Source: CAWEQO01 sp963811225 (lineage in GTDB: Bacteria > Chloroflexota > Anaerolineae > Anaerolineales > Anaerolineaceae). Taken from it: a stretch of 64,000 nucleotides of DNA. Of the stretch, positions 45,299-53,531 are shown piece after piece. Location of the stretch: positions 682,001-746,000 of the forward strand of contig CAWEQO010000012.1 in assembly GCA_963811225.1 (NCBI GenBank). Reading direction: 5' to 3'. Under the pieces are notes generated by a model, which worked only from the letters and a program-made list of their open reading frames with translations, had not been told where the DNA came from and did no database searches. Position 1 is the stretch's first letter; every line of letters begins with the position of its first letter. Made by a program: the position numbers and the translations under genes.

Positions 45299-46431
45299 GA
45301 CACTCTCGGCCCGCTCCCCCGCTGCTGTTAATCGCCTGGCTGGCCCTGGCCGCCGGGATGGCGCTGTCCGGCTGCATGGTACAACCCACCGTGCAGGCCT
45401 TTGCTCCCACCGAAGCGCCCGCCACCCCCACCGCAGAACCCAGCCCCACGTCAGAGCCGGTCATTCCAACTGCCATAGCGGTTGCCGAACTGCCTTCCGC
45501 CATCGAGCCGGTCCCCGGATCGGTCGAGGATGCCGACATCCTGCGCTTCACCTTCCCAACGCCAGGGCCCGAACCGGTCTCGTTGTGGCGCCCGCCGCTC
45601 TATGACACCCCCTGGGCTCTGTCGCCCTACGACCACTTCTACTTCTCGCGCCCTATTGCGGCCGACGTGGTCAACTGGCCGCTGGCCGATTACCGCTACG
45701 GCGGCATCTTCTTCGGTGACAGCGTCCATACCGGCATCGACATCCCCAACCCTACGGGCACTCCCGTGCTGGCGGCCGCGCCCGGCAAGGTGATCTTCAC
45801 CGGCTACGGCCTATTCTACGGCAGCAACAACCCAGACGATCCTTACGGCCAGGCTGTCTCCATCGAGCACGATTTCGGCTACCAGGGACACCGGCTGTAC
45901 ACCATTTACGCCCACCTTTCGAAAATCACCGCGGTGCAGGGCCAGCGGGTGGAGGCCGGCACGCAAGTCGGTCTGGTCGGCGACACCGGCAACACCACCG
46001 GCCCGCACCTGCACTTCGAAGTGCGTCTCGAAAAGGACAGCTTCTACGCCACCCGCAATCCCGAGCTTTGGCTGGCGCCGCCGCAAGGTTGGGGCGTACT
46101 GGTGGGGCGGATAATGAACACCAACACCTCGCTGCTGACCCGTCAGGAAGTTAACGTGCGCTCACTCGATACCGGTCAGAAATGGACCGTCATCACCTAC
46201 GGAAGCAACACTGTCAACAGCGATGAGAACTACGGCGAGAACCTGGTGCTGAGTGACCTTCCGGCCGGAGAATATCAGGTTTCCGTCGATTACCTGGAAG
46301 AAACCTACAAAACTTACGTCTCCATCCATCCCGGCGCAGTCGCCTACATCAAGTATCAGGGCAAATTCGGCTTCAACAACGCCCCCCTCCCCACGCCGGA
46401 CCCCGAAGATATCCTGCGTCCCATTGAGTGA
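45295..46431 (+). CDS. M23 family metallopeptidase lipoprotein
   Basis: 378 residues with signal peptide and lipobox ALSGC (Cys27), then a Thr/Pro/Ala linker. The M23 domain has HTGIDIPNPTGTPVLAAAPGKV, IYAHLSK and GPHLHFEVRLEK, so all zinc and catalytic positions are present. About 110 C-terminal residues after the peptidase domain look like a beta-sandwich (LLTRQEVNVRSLDTGQKW, DLPAGEYQVSVDY). It starts inside the stop of the propeller gene. Role inferred: peptidoglycan hydrolase or regulator at the outer face of the membrane. Confidence 0.92.
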   Translation: MRHSRPAPPLLLIAWLALAAGMALSGCMVQPTVQAFAPTEAPATPTAEPSPTSEPVIPTAIAVAELPSAIEPVPGSVEDADILRFTFPTPGPEPVSLWRPPLYDTPWALSPYDHFYFSRPIAADVVNWPLADYRYGGIFFGDSVHTGIDIPNPTGTPVLAAAPGKVIFTGYGLFYGSNNPDDPYGQAVSIEHDFGYQGHRLYTIYAHLSKITAVQGQRVEAGTQVGLVGDTGNTTGPHLHFEVRLEKDSFYATRNPELWLAPPQGWGVLVGRIMNTNTSLLTRQEVNVRSLDTGQKWTVITYGSNTVNSDENYGENLVLSDLPAGEYQVSVDYLEETYKTYVSIHPGAVAYIKYQGKFGFNNAPLPTPDPEDILRPIE

Positions 46432-46461
46432 CTCCTTTCCCTGCTACTTTTTTCCCTACCC

Positions 46462-46523
46462 TTGACAATTCTTGCAAGGCAGTTGACAATTCGTTTGCGC
46501 CGCTTCACGCAAATGCTTGTCAA
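46462..46523 (+). promoter_or_regulatory. TTGACA repeat and nested inverted repeat before the Ig-lipoprotein cluster
   Basis: TTGACAATTC occurs at 46462-46471 and 46483-46492. The first TTGACA is 17 bp from GACAAT (46485-46490), a possible promoter. The second copy also starts a nested inverted repeat: TTGACA..TTTGCG..CGCAAA..TGTCAA, ending at 46523, 15 bp before the ribosome site. Operator or mRNA leader hairpin are both possible. Confidence 0.45.
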
Positions 46524-46547
46524 AAAATGAACGGAGGTTGAGACACC

Positions 46548-47348
46548 ATGTCCAAGTCACGCATAATAACCGGGGGGTTATTACTTCTGGTTAGCGTTCT
46601 GATCCTCGGTGCTTGCACGCCAGGAAATGAGCCGTCTGCCCCAACGGTTGATACCAATATGATTTTCACTGCAGCAGCCCAGACGGTTCAAGCTCAATTA
46701 TCGGAAACGGCCGCGGCGGCCCCGACAGCCACCGACACGCCCGTTCCTACTGAAACTACCGCCGCCCTCGAAGTTCCTACCCTGGCGCCGGTTGGTCAGC
46801 AAGTCGATGAGACCGGACTGCTAACTGCCACAGCGATCTTCACCCTGGGTCCGCTGCCCGGCGCCGCCACCGCGACCGCTGGTCTGCCCGCCGGTCCCAG
46901 CAGCGTCACGGCTCAATGGGTCAGCAACGAACCCGCCGACAACACTGAAATGTACAAGGGCCAAAAGTTCGACATCCGTTGGACCATCCGCAATGTGGGA
47001 ACGAAAACCTGGAACAAGGATTACTACATTCAATTTGCCTGGGGTGACAAGCTCACTGAAAAGAACAAGTACTTCCTTCGAGAGGAAGTCAAGCCAGACA
47101 GCACCACCACCGTGATTGCCGACGGCATTGCACCCAGCAAAGGCGGCGAATACACCACCTGGTGGAAGGTGAAGGATGCGGAAGGCAACAACATCGGCGA
47201 TATTACCCTGACGATCACCGTCGGAGGACCAACAGCCACTCCCGATTACGGAAACTTGTGCGACGAAAAAAGTTTTTATAATGATCACACGGACGCATGT
47301 GACAAGTTCTGTACAAGAGAAGGCGACGAATACTGCTGGGGTTATTAA
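46548..47348 (+). CDS. Lipoprotein with NBR1-type Ig-like domain (paralogue 1)
   Basis: 266 residues with GGAGG ten bases before the ATG. Signal peptide with lipobox LILGAC (Cys23). A conserved short helix (VDTNMIFTAAAQTVQAQL) and a long Thr/Pro/Ala linker follow. The Ig-like domain (about 125-232) contains FDIRWTIRNVGTKTWNKDY and IAPSKGGEYTTWWKV, the pattern of the NBR1 Ig-like family. A unique C-terminal tail carries four cysteines (LCDEKSFYNDHTDACDKFC..YCWGY). Function unknown; expected at the outer membrane face. First of four paralogues in 4.4 kb. Confidence 0.85.
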   Translation: MSKSRIITGGLLLLVSVLILGACTPGNEPSAPTVDTNMIFTAAAQTVQAQLSETAAAAPTATDTPVPTETTAALEVPTLAPVGQQVDETGLLTATAIFTLGPLPGAATATAGLPAGPSSVTAQWVSNEPADNTEMYKGQKFDIRWTIRNVGTKTWNKDYYIQFAWGDKLTEKNKYFLREEVKPDSTTTVIADGIAPSKGGEYTTWWKVKDAEGNNIGDITLTITVGGPTATPDYGNLCDEKSFYNDHTDACDKFCTREGDEYCWGY

Positions 47349-47379
47349 TCGCCTGGCGTCAATATTCACTAAAATAATC

Positions 47380-47399
47380 GCCGGGGTGCAAGCCCCGGC
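47380..47399 (+). terminator. Rho-independent terminator after Ig lipoprotein 1
   Basis: GCCGGGG (47380-47386) pairs with CCCCGGC (47393-47399), six-base loop, followed by ATTTTACTTTTT on the plus strand. Confidence 0.85.
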
Positions 47400-47443
47400 A
47401 TTTTACTTTTTCAAGGATTCTATCGGAACCTGAGGATAGCGAG

Positions 47444-48181
47444 ATGAAACGATCCTTCCCTTATTTGGTAAGCGCCTTGCTCTTGCTGAGCCTCCTGCTG
47501 TTATCAGGCTGTGGCAAGAAAACACCCACACCGGATCCCAAAGCAGTGTACACCTCGGCGGCAGAGACAGTGGCCGTCCAGCTGCAAACACAGGGCCTGC
47601 CGGCTGCCGCGCCCACCACGACACCGTTCGCGTTTAAGACTCCCACCATCGAGGTCGTCCTACCGCCCAACGGGAATGCCACCCTTCCGCCGGTCGTCCA
47701 ACCGACCGCCCCGCAAGGCCCCACCGGCACTCCCAGCGTACCTGATCGAGGCGTGTGGATCTCTCAAACCCCTGGCGACGACAGCTCCATCCCGGTCAAC
47801 AGCCCCTTCCAAATGACCTGGACCGTCCAGAACACCGGCTCCACCACCTGGACCACTGCCTATCAACTGCGCTTCTACGCCGGCACGAAATTCGGCTCTC
47901 CGGCTGTGATCAATTTGCCCAAAGAGGTTGCCCCCGGCGAGAAAGTCGACATTTCCCTGAACCTGACCACACCCGCCGATCCCGGCAATTATAATGGCAC
48001 CTGGGTGTTATCTAACGCCGATGGCGGCAACTTTCGCCCGCTGGACGTCAGCCTCAAGGTCGTTCTACCGCCCACCAGCACCCCCGCACCCACCGAGACG
48101 CCCACAACTGCTGCGCCAACCGTCGAACCGCCCACCCCTGGCCCAGAAAGCCCCACGGACACGCCGGAAACCGGCGGCTAA
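47444..48181 (+). CDS. Lipoprotein with NBR1-type Ig-like domain (paralogue 2)
   Basis: 245 residues. Lipobox LLSGC (Cys23), then PDPKAVYTSAAETVAVQLQTQ, the same helix seen in its three paralogues, and a Pro-rich linker. The Ig-like domain (about 100-205) has FQMTWTVQNTGSTTWTTAYQLRF, VAPGEKVDISLNL and GTWVLSNADG. It ends in a Thr/Pro tail that is likely extended. Function unknown. GAGG lies upstream of the ATG. The 137 bases after the stop hold no other gene. Confidence 0.85.
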   Translation: MKRSFPYLVSALLLLSLLLLSGCGKKTPTPDPKAVYTSAAETVAVQLQTQGLPAAAPTTTPFAFKTPTIEVVLPPNGNATLPPVVQPTAPQGPTGTPSVPDRGVWISQTPGDDSSIPVNSPFQMTWTVQNTGSTTWTTAYQLRFYAGTKFGSPAVINLPKEVAPGEKVDISLNLTTPADPGNYNGTWVLSNADGGNFRPLDVSLKVVLPPTSTPAPTETPTTAAPTVEPPTPGPESPTDTPETGG

Positions 48182-48318
48182 GAGGGTTTGATACGCCGAT
48201 GATTGGGTAACAAAGCGGTCCAAGCATAGGCGTATTTCATCAAATTTGAGATCGCCCTTGACGGCTGCGGCAACTCGGTAGAAAATCATAGAAGATAGAA
48301 AGGCGGTGAGGAGACCGG

Positions 48319-49005
48319 ATGGTCGCTAAACCTGTCAAATGGAGAAGGTTATTCCTGCTGGTCGCGCTGCTGCCGATATTCGGCTGCAGCTTTACCCGCT
48401 TGCTGGCCTCTCCTCAGGCGCAGGCTCCCACCTCCATCGCCGTGGATGTGAATGATATCCGCACGCAATCGGCGAAAACGGTCGTGGCTTACCTCACCTT
48501 GGATGCCCTCATGAACCCCTCGGCAACCATCACGCCCACCCGCACCCGCCGCCCACCCACCAGCACCCCCACCGAAACCCCAACCGCCACATCCACGCCT
48601 TACAAGTCGGCCACCCCCACTCGCACCAGCACCAAGCCTCCGATCCCGCGTGCGACGTCGACCATTTACATTTCAAACTCGGCCCGGCTCTACTCTCAAA
48701 ACCCAAAGGATTTCACCGTGCTGTCACCGGGTCAGGATTTTGATATCACTTGGGTGGTCAAGAACACCAGCGGGCATGGTTGGACAAAAAAGTATGCATA
48801 CAAGTACAGTGAAGGTTATAAAGGCTACCGTCATGAAATTTATTACCTGCCGGAACCGGTGAAGAACCTGCAGGAAACCAAGCTGATCGTGGATATGATT
48901 GCGCCGAAAGAACCCGGCCAGTATATTACCCGCTGGGTGCTGGTGAATGAGCGTGACGTCGAATTTGCCACTTTTTACTTCACCTTCTTCGTGTCGGCAA
49001 AATAA
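48319..49005 (+). CDS. Lipoprotein with NBR1-type Ig-like domain (paralogue 3)
   Basis: 228 residues. Signal peptide with IFGC (Cys23), then VDVNDIRTQSAKTVVAYLTLDAL, the shared helix, and a Thr/Pro/Arg linker (TRTRRPPTSTPTETPTATST). The Ig-like domain has FDITWVVKNTSGHGWTKKYAYKY and IAPKEPGQYITRWVLVN. This copy is the most divergent and ends with the domain itself (FYFTFFVSAK). GAGGAGA lies before the ATG. queG follows 36 bp later. Function unknown. Confidence 0.84.
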   Translation: MVAKPVKWRRLFLLVALLPIFGCSFTRLLASPQAQAPTSIAVDVNDIRTQSAKTVVAYLTLDALMNPSATITPTRTRRPPTSTPTETPTATSTPYKSATPTRTSTKPPIPRATSTIYISNSARLYSQNPKDFTVLSPGQDFDITWVVKNTSGHGWTKKYAYKYSEGYKGYRHEIYYLPEPVKNLQETKLIVDMIAPKEPGQYITRWVLVNERDVEFATFYFTFFVSAK

Positions 49006-49041
49006 CCGCCGATCCTCTGGAGACCGGATAGAAACGTTCGT

Positions 49042-50194
49042 ATGCCCGTAAAAGATGACATCCAGGCCGAGGCATTCAACCTCGGCTTTTCTTTGTTCGG
49101 TGTGACGCTGCCCGTCCACCCACCAACCTACCCCTCCTATTTGCGTTGGCTGGAGCTGGGCCGCCATGGCGCCATGGAGTACCTGGATAATCTGCGCGCC
49201 CGCAGCCGGCACGCCGACCCGCTGTCCATCCTACCGGAAGCCCGCTCGATCCTGGCGCTGGGCATGCGTTACCCTGCGCCCAACGGCATTCCAGAAGCCG
49301 AGGACAGCCGCCCGGCCGGGCGCGTGGCCGCTTACGCCTGGGGCAGCGATTATCATGAAGTGATCCCGCCCCGCCTGGGAGCCCTGATGGAGCAGGTTGA
49401 GCGAATCCTGCGGCGTCGTGCGCCTGTATGGCGCGGCTACACCGATACCGGCCCGATCCTGGAGCGGGATGCGGCTCGAACGCGCCGGCCTGGGCTGGAT
49501 GGGCAAGAATACCTGCCTGATTTCCCCCAGCAAAGGCTCTTACTTCCTGCTAGGTGAAGCGCTGATCGACGCCGAGATCGAGCCCAACGCGCCTTTCAGC
49601 AGCGACCAGTGCGGCTCTTGCCGGCGCTGCATCGAGGCCTGTCCAACCGCCTGCATTCAGGAAGATCGCACCATCGACGCTACCCACTGCATCTCTTATT
49701 TGACCATCGAGAACAAGGGGAGCATCCCCATCGAACTCCGCCATCAAATGGGGGATTGGGTCTTCGGCTGCGACGTTTGCCAGCAGGTCTGCCCCTGGAA
49801 TATCCGCTTTGCACCCGTCAATGCAGGCGAAAGCGAGCCGTCCTTCGATCCTCGTCCTGGTGTGCCGCGCCCCACGCTCTCCGAAGAACTGCACCTCACG
49901 CCGCAAGCGTTCAATAAAAAATTCAAAAACAGCCCGGTCAAGCGCTCCAAGCGCCGCGGCTATCTGCGCAACGTGGCCGTGGCGATCGGCAACAGCGGCG
50001 ATCCCACGAGCGTCCCCGACCTTGCAGGGTCGCTGGCTAACGAGCCCGAGCCGCTGGTGCGAGCGCATGCCGCCTGGGCGCTGGGAAAGATTGGCACGCC
50101 GCCTTCGCGCGCCTCCCTCGAGAAAGCCCTCAAACGAGAAGGTGACCCGACGGTTGCCGCCGAAATTTACATCGCTCTAGGGCAAGGATCATAA
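49042..50194 (+). CDS. queG: Epoxyqueuosine reductase with HEAT-repeat tail, one frameshift
   Basis: Reduces epoxyqueuosine to queuosine in tRNA using cobalamin and two [4Fe-4S] clusters. The first part reads to TDTGPILERDA; after one extra base in 49471-49477 (GCGGCTC, expected GCGCTC) the frame moves and continues LERAGLGWMGKNTCLISP. Cluster ligands are in CGSCRRCIEACPTAC and FGCDVCQQVCPWN. The C-terminal 70 residues are HEAT-like (VAIGNSGDPTSVPDLAGSL, VRAHAAWALGKIGTP), as in many long QueG proteins. Corrected length is about 383 residues. It sits oddly among the Ig lipoproteins. Confidence 0.88.
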
Positions 50195-50263
50195 CGGCTA
50201 AGGACGCCCGCATCGACCCTGCCTCGAAGCACATTATCGATATCGATTTGAAAGGAAGTTCCG

Positions 50264-50959
50264 ATGAAGAAAAAAACACCCATCCTGACGATCACCCTGA
50301 CATTGGGCCTCGCGCTGCTGTCCGCTTCCCTGGCATCCTGTTCGCCGGTCACCCCGCAGGCTGCGACGCAGGACCCGAACCAGATCGCCTCCCAGGCTGT
50401 GCAGACCTTCGAAGCCGGGATCACTGCCAGTGCTGCTGCGAACCCAACCGAAACGCCGGCTCCCACCGATACGCCCGTTCCACCGGCCGCCCCCACCGTC
50501 CCGGCTGCCACAACCGCCCCGTCTGAACCGACCGCCACCTACTACATCGCCCCAGCCGATCAAGCCGAGTTCGTCAGCCAGAAGCCCTTGGACGGCGCGC
50601 AGGTGGGCATGAACCAAAGGTTCGACGTCACCTGGACACTGCGCAACACGGGTAAAACCACCTGGACGAAGGATTACAGCCTGCGCTACTTCAGCGGTGC
50701 GGCCCTCGGCGAGCGTAACGCCTACTACTTTACGAAAGATGTTCCATCTGGGGAAGAAATCAAGATCACCGTGGACATGGTCGCTCCCAACTACCCGGCC
50801 CGGTTGAAGAGCAACTGGGTGCTGGCGAACGCCGATGAGGCGGCCTTCTTCCCGGTTTTCATGGAGGTTGAAATCGTGGACGGCCCAACCGTCACGCCCA
50901 CCCCTACGTCCACCAATACTCCCACCCCCGGCCCCTCGCCAACAAAGGTGATCGGGTAA
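50264..50959 (+). CDS. Lipoprotein with NBR1-type Ig-like domain (paralogue 4)
   Basis: 231 residues. Lipobox SLASC (Cys26), the shared helix QDPNQIASQAVQTFEAGI, then a Pro/Thr/Ala linker. The Ig-like domain (about 90-210) contains FDVTWTLRNTGKTTWTKDYSLRYFSG, VAPNYPARLKSNWVLAN and a Thr/Pro tail. AAGGAAG precedes the ATG. A strong hairpin follows at 50982-51016. Function unknown; with paralogues 1-3 it forms a clear family expansion. Confidence 0.85.
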   Translation: MKKKTPILTITLTLGLALLSASLASCSPVTPQAATQDPNQIASQAVQTFEAGITASAAANPTETPAPTDTPVPPAAPTVPAATTAPSEPTATYYIAPADQAEFVSQKPLDGAQVGMNQRFDVTWTLRNTGKTTWTKDYSLRYFSGAALGERNAYYFTKDVPSGEEIKITVDMVAPNYPARLKSNWVLANADEAAFFPVFMEVEIVDGPTVTPTPTSTNTPTPGPSPTKVIG

Positions 50960-50981
50960 GGAACAGCTGCTCGCCGGACAG

Positions 50982-51016
50982 GCGCAGCCTAAGGCGTACA
51001 GCGCCTCAGGCTGCGC
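50982..51016. terminator. Terminator between convergent genes
   Basis: Fifteen-base arms (50982-50996 and 51002-51016) with one mismatch and a five-base loop, followed by TTTT on the plus strand. It ends Ig lipoprotein 4 and may also serve the permease gene from the other side. Confidence 0.85.
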
Positions 51017-51026
51017 TTTTGCGGTT

Positions 51027-53459
51027 CTAAGGTTCCCACTTGGGAAAACCTGCATCCTCGGCCAGCACGGTGAGCATCTCGGTCTCCCGCTGCCACACCA
51101 CCACCTCTGGCCGAGCGTCCGAGGAGTTCAGTGAAAAGCGCTGGAAGAGCAGCTCTTGCCCGGAAGGGCTCCAGTGATAGCTGTTGTGTGAATAGGTAAA
51201 GTCACTGGTCACCGGCCGGGCCTGCGAGCCGTCCAACTGCATCATCCAGATCTGGCGGTTGACCAGGTTGCCCACCAGGCGCACGCTGGTCGCCAGCCAC
51301 TCACCGTCCGGCGACCAGTCGGGTGTGCCATACTCGGCCACGTCCGGATTGTCCTTTAGCGCCGGCTGGTTCACCCCGGTCTCGAAGTTAGCTTCATAAA
51401 CCAGAACGAACACCTCACCGAGGGCCGTTTGCGTGTCGGTGTACAGCATCTTTGTGCCGTCCGGCGACCAGCTGACCGCGCTTTCTGAGGTCGAGGGTAA
51501 AAAGATGTCGGTCCCATCCACCATATTGACTACACGCAGTCCGCCGGAGGAGATGTCGTAATAAGCCAGCCGCTGCCCGTCCGGCGACCATGAAGGTTTA
51601 TCACCTGTGGAATGGGTGTTGGAGATCAAAGGCGCATCCATACCGGTCGAGCGGTCAAACAGGCGTATCTCCGAGACAGGTTGAACGCCGCGAGTGGCCG
51701 CACTGCCCCGCACGTAAACGATCCGGGTTCCCTCCGGCGCAATCGACGGCTGCGTGCAGATGTCTGTGCCGCAGTCGAGCAGGTTGCTGCTCTCGCCCGC
51801 CCGGTCTACCTGCCACAGATCGGCCCCGCCCTGGTCGTTCTTTACTGCATACGCGATCCACTCCCCATCCGGTGACACGCCAAAGTCCTGCACCCGCCCG
51901 CCCGTATCTGTCAATGGCTGCCCCCCACCACCGTCTGCCCGCACTCGCCACAGCTCGGGCCCTTCGTTCATAGGCGAGAGGTAAACCACCCACGGCTTGC
52001 GCACCCTTACAGTCCATTCTTCGGGACTGAAGATCGCGCGACCATCCATGGCAGTCGAACCGGGGTCCAGCGTAACCGTGTAGGTCTGGCCGGGCGTGAG
52101 CGGCTCCTGCGGCCAGAAATGAAGGCGGTTGCCTTCCCAGGTAAAGCGACCATGGACGTCTGGCTGCAGATGAAAACGCTGCTCGACAGATGCGGGGGTC
52201 ATGGCTTGCGCGAAGGCCAGCGTTAGTGGTCCTCTTCCGCCGATCTCTTCGCTGGTCAACACGGGCGCCCGCAGCCGTTCCTGGCCTCCATAGGCAATCA
52301 AGACCAGCCCAACCAGCACCGGCAGCGCAAGCGCCAGCAGGTTCCCACGTCGCCCGCTCAACAAATCAGCAGGGGCGGCTTTCTGAGCACCCTCCCCCGC
52401 CGGCTTGCGAAAATTCCGCACCCCCTCCGCTAAAACCAAACATCCAAGCCCCGCCAGGATCACCAGCGGCGCCATGCGCTGGTCCACATAGGCTCGCATT
52501 TCACCGCTCCATGCCTGCCAAAGGATGAATATGCCCAGGACGACCAGGATAGGCGTCTGGAAGGAGCGGTAAGCCCCCGCCCCGGCTCTCTCCTGAAAGG
52601 CGAGGGAACCTGGCTCTCCTCGCTCTTTCGGAGAGGGCTGAGGTGAGAGCCTGGTTGTAAACACCCCTGCCAACAAGGCCAGGTTCTGAATTCCCAGCGC
52701 CGGCCCAACGCTCAAAACGACCACCAGCAATAGGGTAGAGAGGCTGCCCATCAAGCCCTGCACGAGAAAGACCTGTGCCAGGGAATTTCCGGCCAGCACC
52801 GCCGGGAGCAGCTGCCCGTGCAGCGCCTGCTGTGGCAGGAAGGCCCGCGGCAGCGCCGCCAACAGCGAACCGACCAACAGATAGGGGGCAAAGTCGAACA
52901 GGTCATCCGCGGCCAGCAGGAGGGCCTGCTGCAGTTGGCCTCTCACTCCGCCCCTCTTCAGAGGTGTGAGGGAGTTGGAGCACTCTCCATGCTTCTGCGA
53001 GTGGAGAAGGGCCGGCATTCCCCCTCTCCCTCCCGGAGAGGGGCGGGCAGCAGCCCACACCGCCATCCCCACTGCCGCCGCGAACGCATACCCCAACGCC
53101 ATCCGCCCCCACAGCAGCGGACCCGGCCCAAGCAGCGCCAGCATGACCGTCAAGGAGATGGGGTTAAGCGCCGGAGCAGCCAGCCAAAATGCAACCACAA
53201 CTGGCAGGGAGAAACCATTACGGTAGAAGCGCCGGGCCAGCGGGGCCGCCCCGGCTGCGCCGACCGGGAAGAAAAGCCCCAGCAGGGCCCCCACAAGCAC
53301 GCCCAAGAGCCGCCGGCGCGGCAGCAGGCCAGCAAGGTCTTCTCTGCTGAGAAATGCCGCCGCAAGCCCGGAGACTAGCGCTCCGAGCATCAAGAACGGG
53401 AGCGTCTCGACAAAGACCCCCAAGAAGGCCAGAATGTAAAAACTGATTGGATCGAGCAT
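51027..53459 (-). CDS. Permease (ArsP/DUF318-like) fused to a PD40 beta-propeller
   Basis: 810 residues from the ATG at 53459; a start 30 bp earlier would fall inside a terminator hairpin. Residues 1-400 are a polytopic permease of the DUF318/ArsP type (ETLPFLMLGALVSG, FFPVGAAGAAPLARRFYRNG, AAPALNPISL). Residues about 420-515 are an Ig-like (Big_5-type) domain. The rest is a TolB/PD40 propeller (VSPDGEWIAYAVK, WSPDGQRLAYYD, WSPDGTKMLYTD, WSPDGEWLATSV, WSPSGQELLFQR). Two repeat-derived peptides are embedded in-frame in permease loops (separate entries). Substrate unknown; the propeller would be extracytoplasmic. Confidence 0.8.
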   Translation of the reverse strand: MLDPISFYILAFLGVFVETLPFLMLGALVSGLAAAFLSREDLAGLLPRRRLLGVLVGALLGLFFPVGAAGAAPLARRFYRNGFSLPVVVAFWLAAPALNPISLTVMLALLGPGPLLWGRMALGYAFAAAVGMAVWAAARPSPGGRGGMPALLHSQKHGECSNSLTPLKRGGVRGQLQQALLLAADDLFDFAPYLLVGSLLAALPRAFLPQQALHGQLLPAVLAGNSLAQVFLVQGLMGSLSTLLLVVVLSVGPALGIQNLALLAGVFTTRLSPQPSPKERGEPGSLAFQERAGAGAYRSFQTPILVVLGIFILWQAWSGEMRAYVDQRMAPLVILAGLGCLVLAEGVRNFRKPAGEGAQKAAPADLLSGRRGNLLALALPVLVGLVLIAYGGQERLRAPVLTSEEIGGRGPLTLAFAQAMTPASVEQRFHLQPDVHGRFTWEGNRLHFWPQEPLTPGQTYTVTLDPGSTAMDGRAIFSPEEWTVRVRKPWVVYLSPMNEGPELWRVRADGGGGQPLTDTGGRVQDFGVSPDGEWIAYAVKNDQGGADLWQVDRAGESSNLLDCGTDICTQPSIAPEGTRIVYVRGSAATRGVQPVSEIRLFDRSTGMDAPLISNTHSTGDKPSWSPDGQRLAYYDISSGGLRVVNMVDGTDIFLPSTSESAVSWSPDGTKMLYTDTQTALGEVFVLVYEANFETGVNQPALKDNPDVAEYGTPDWSPDGEWLATSVRLVGNLVNRQIWMMQLDGSQARPVTSDFTYSHNSYHWSPSGQELLFQRFSLNSSDARPEVVVWQRETEMLTVLAEDAGFPKWEP
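52573..52655 (-). repeat. In-frame palindromic repeat element in the permease gene (copy A)
   Basis: On the minus strand the stretch reads CTCTCACC..AGCCCTCTCCGAAAGAG..CTTTCAGGAGAGAGCCGGGGCGGGGG and encodes RLSPQPSPKERGEP..LAFQERAGAG. This is the widely spread bacterial palindromic repeat that yields LSPxPSPxGRG-type peptides. It lies between two membrane segments without breaking the frame. Confidence 0.75.
52940..53052 (-). repeat. In-frame palindromic repeat element in the permease gene (copy B)
   Basis: The minus strand encodes PSPGGRGGMPALLHSQKH..SLTPLKRGGVRG and contains the inverted repeat CCCCTCTCC/GGAGAGGGG. It resembles copy A in its CTCTCC..GAGAGG blocks. The frame is kept and the insert lies in a loop between membrane segments. 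Confidence 0.7.
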
Positions 53460-53472
53460 AAATAGGAAGGAA

Positions 53473-53506
53473 CGACATCCCGTTTTCAAATGAAAACGGG
53501 ATGTCG
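53473..53506 (-). terminator. Hairpin after the LysM gene
   Basis: Sixteen perfect pairs (53473-53488 with 53491-53506), two-base spacer, including TTTTCA/TGAAAA at the centre. It lies 26 bp past the LysM stop and 14 bp before the permease ATG. Confidence 0.8.
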
Positions 53507-53531
53507 TAGATGCCCGGTTAGGGCGAATCGA

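Noticed and set aside
51027..53459. Possibility that the permease/propeller frame is two genes
   Set aside because: The frame is continuous with no internal stop, and an Ig-like domain bridges the two parts. I keep it as a fusion but list a check.
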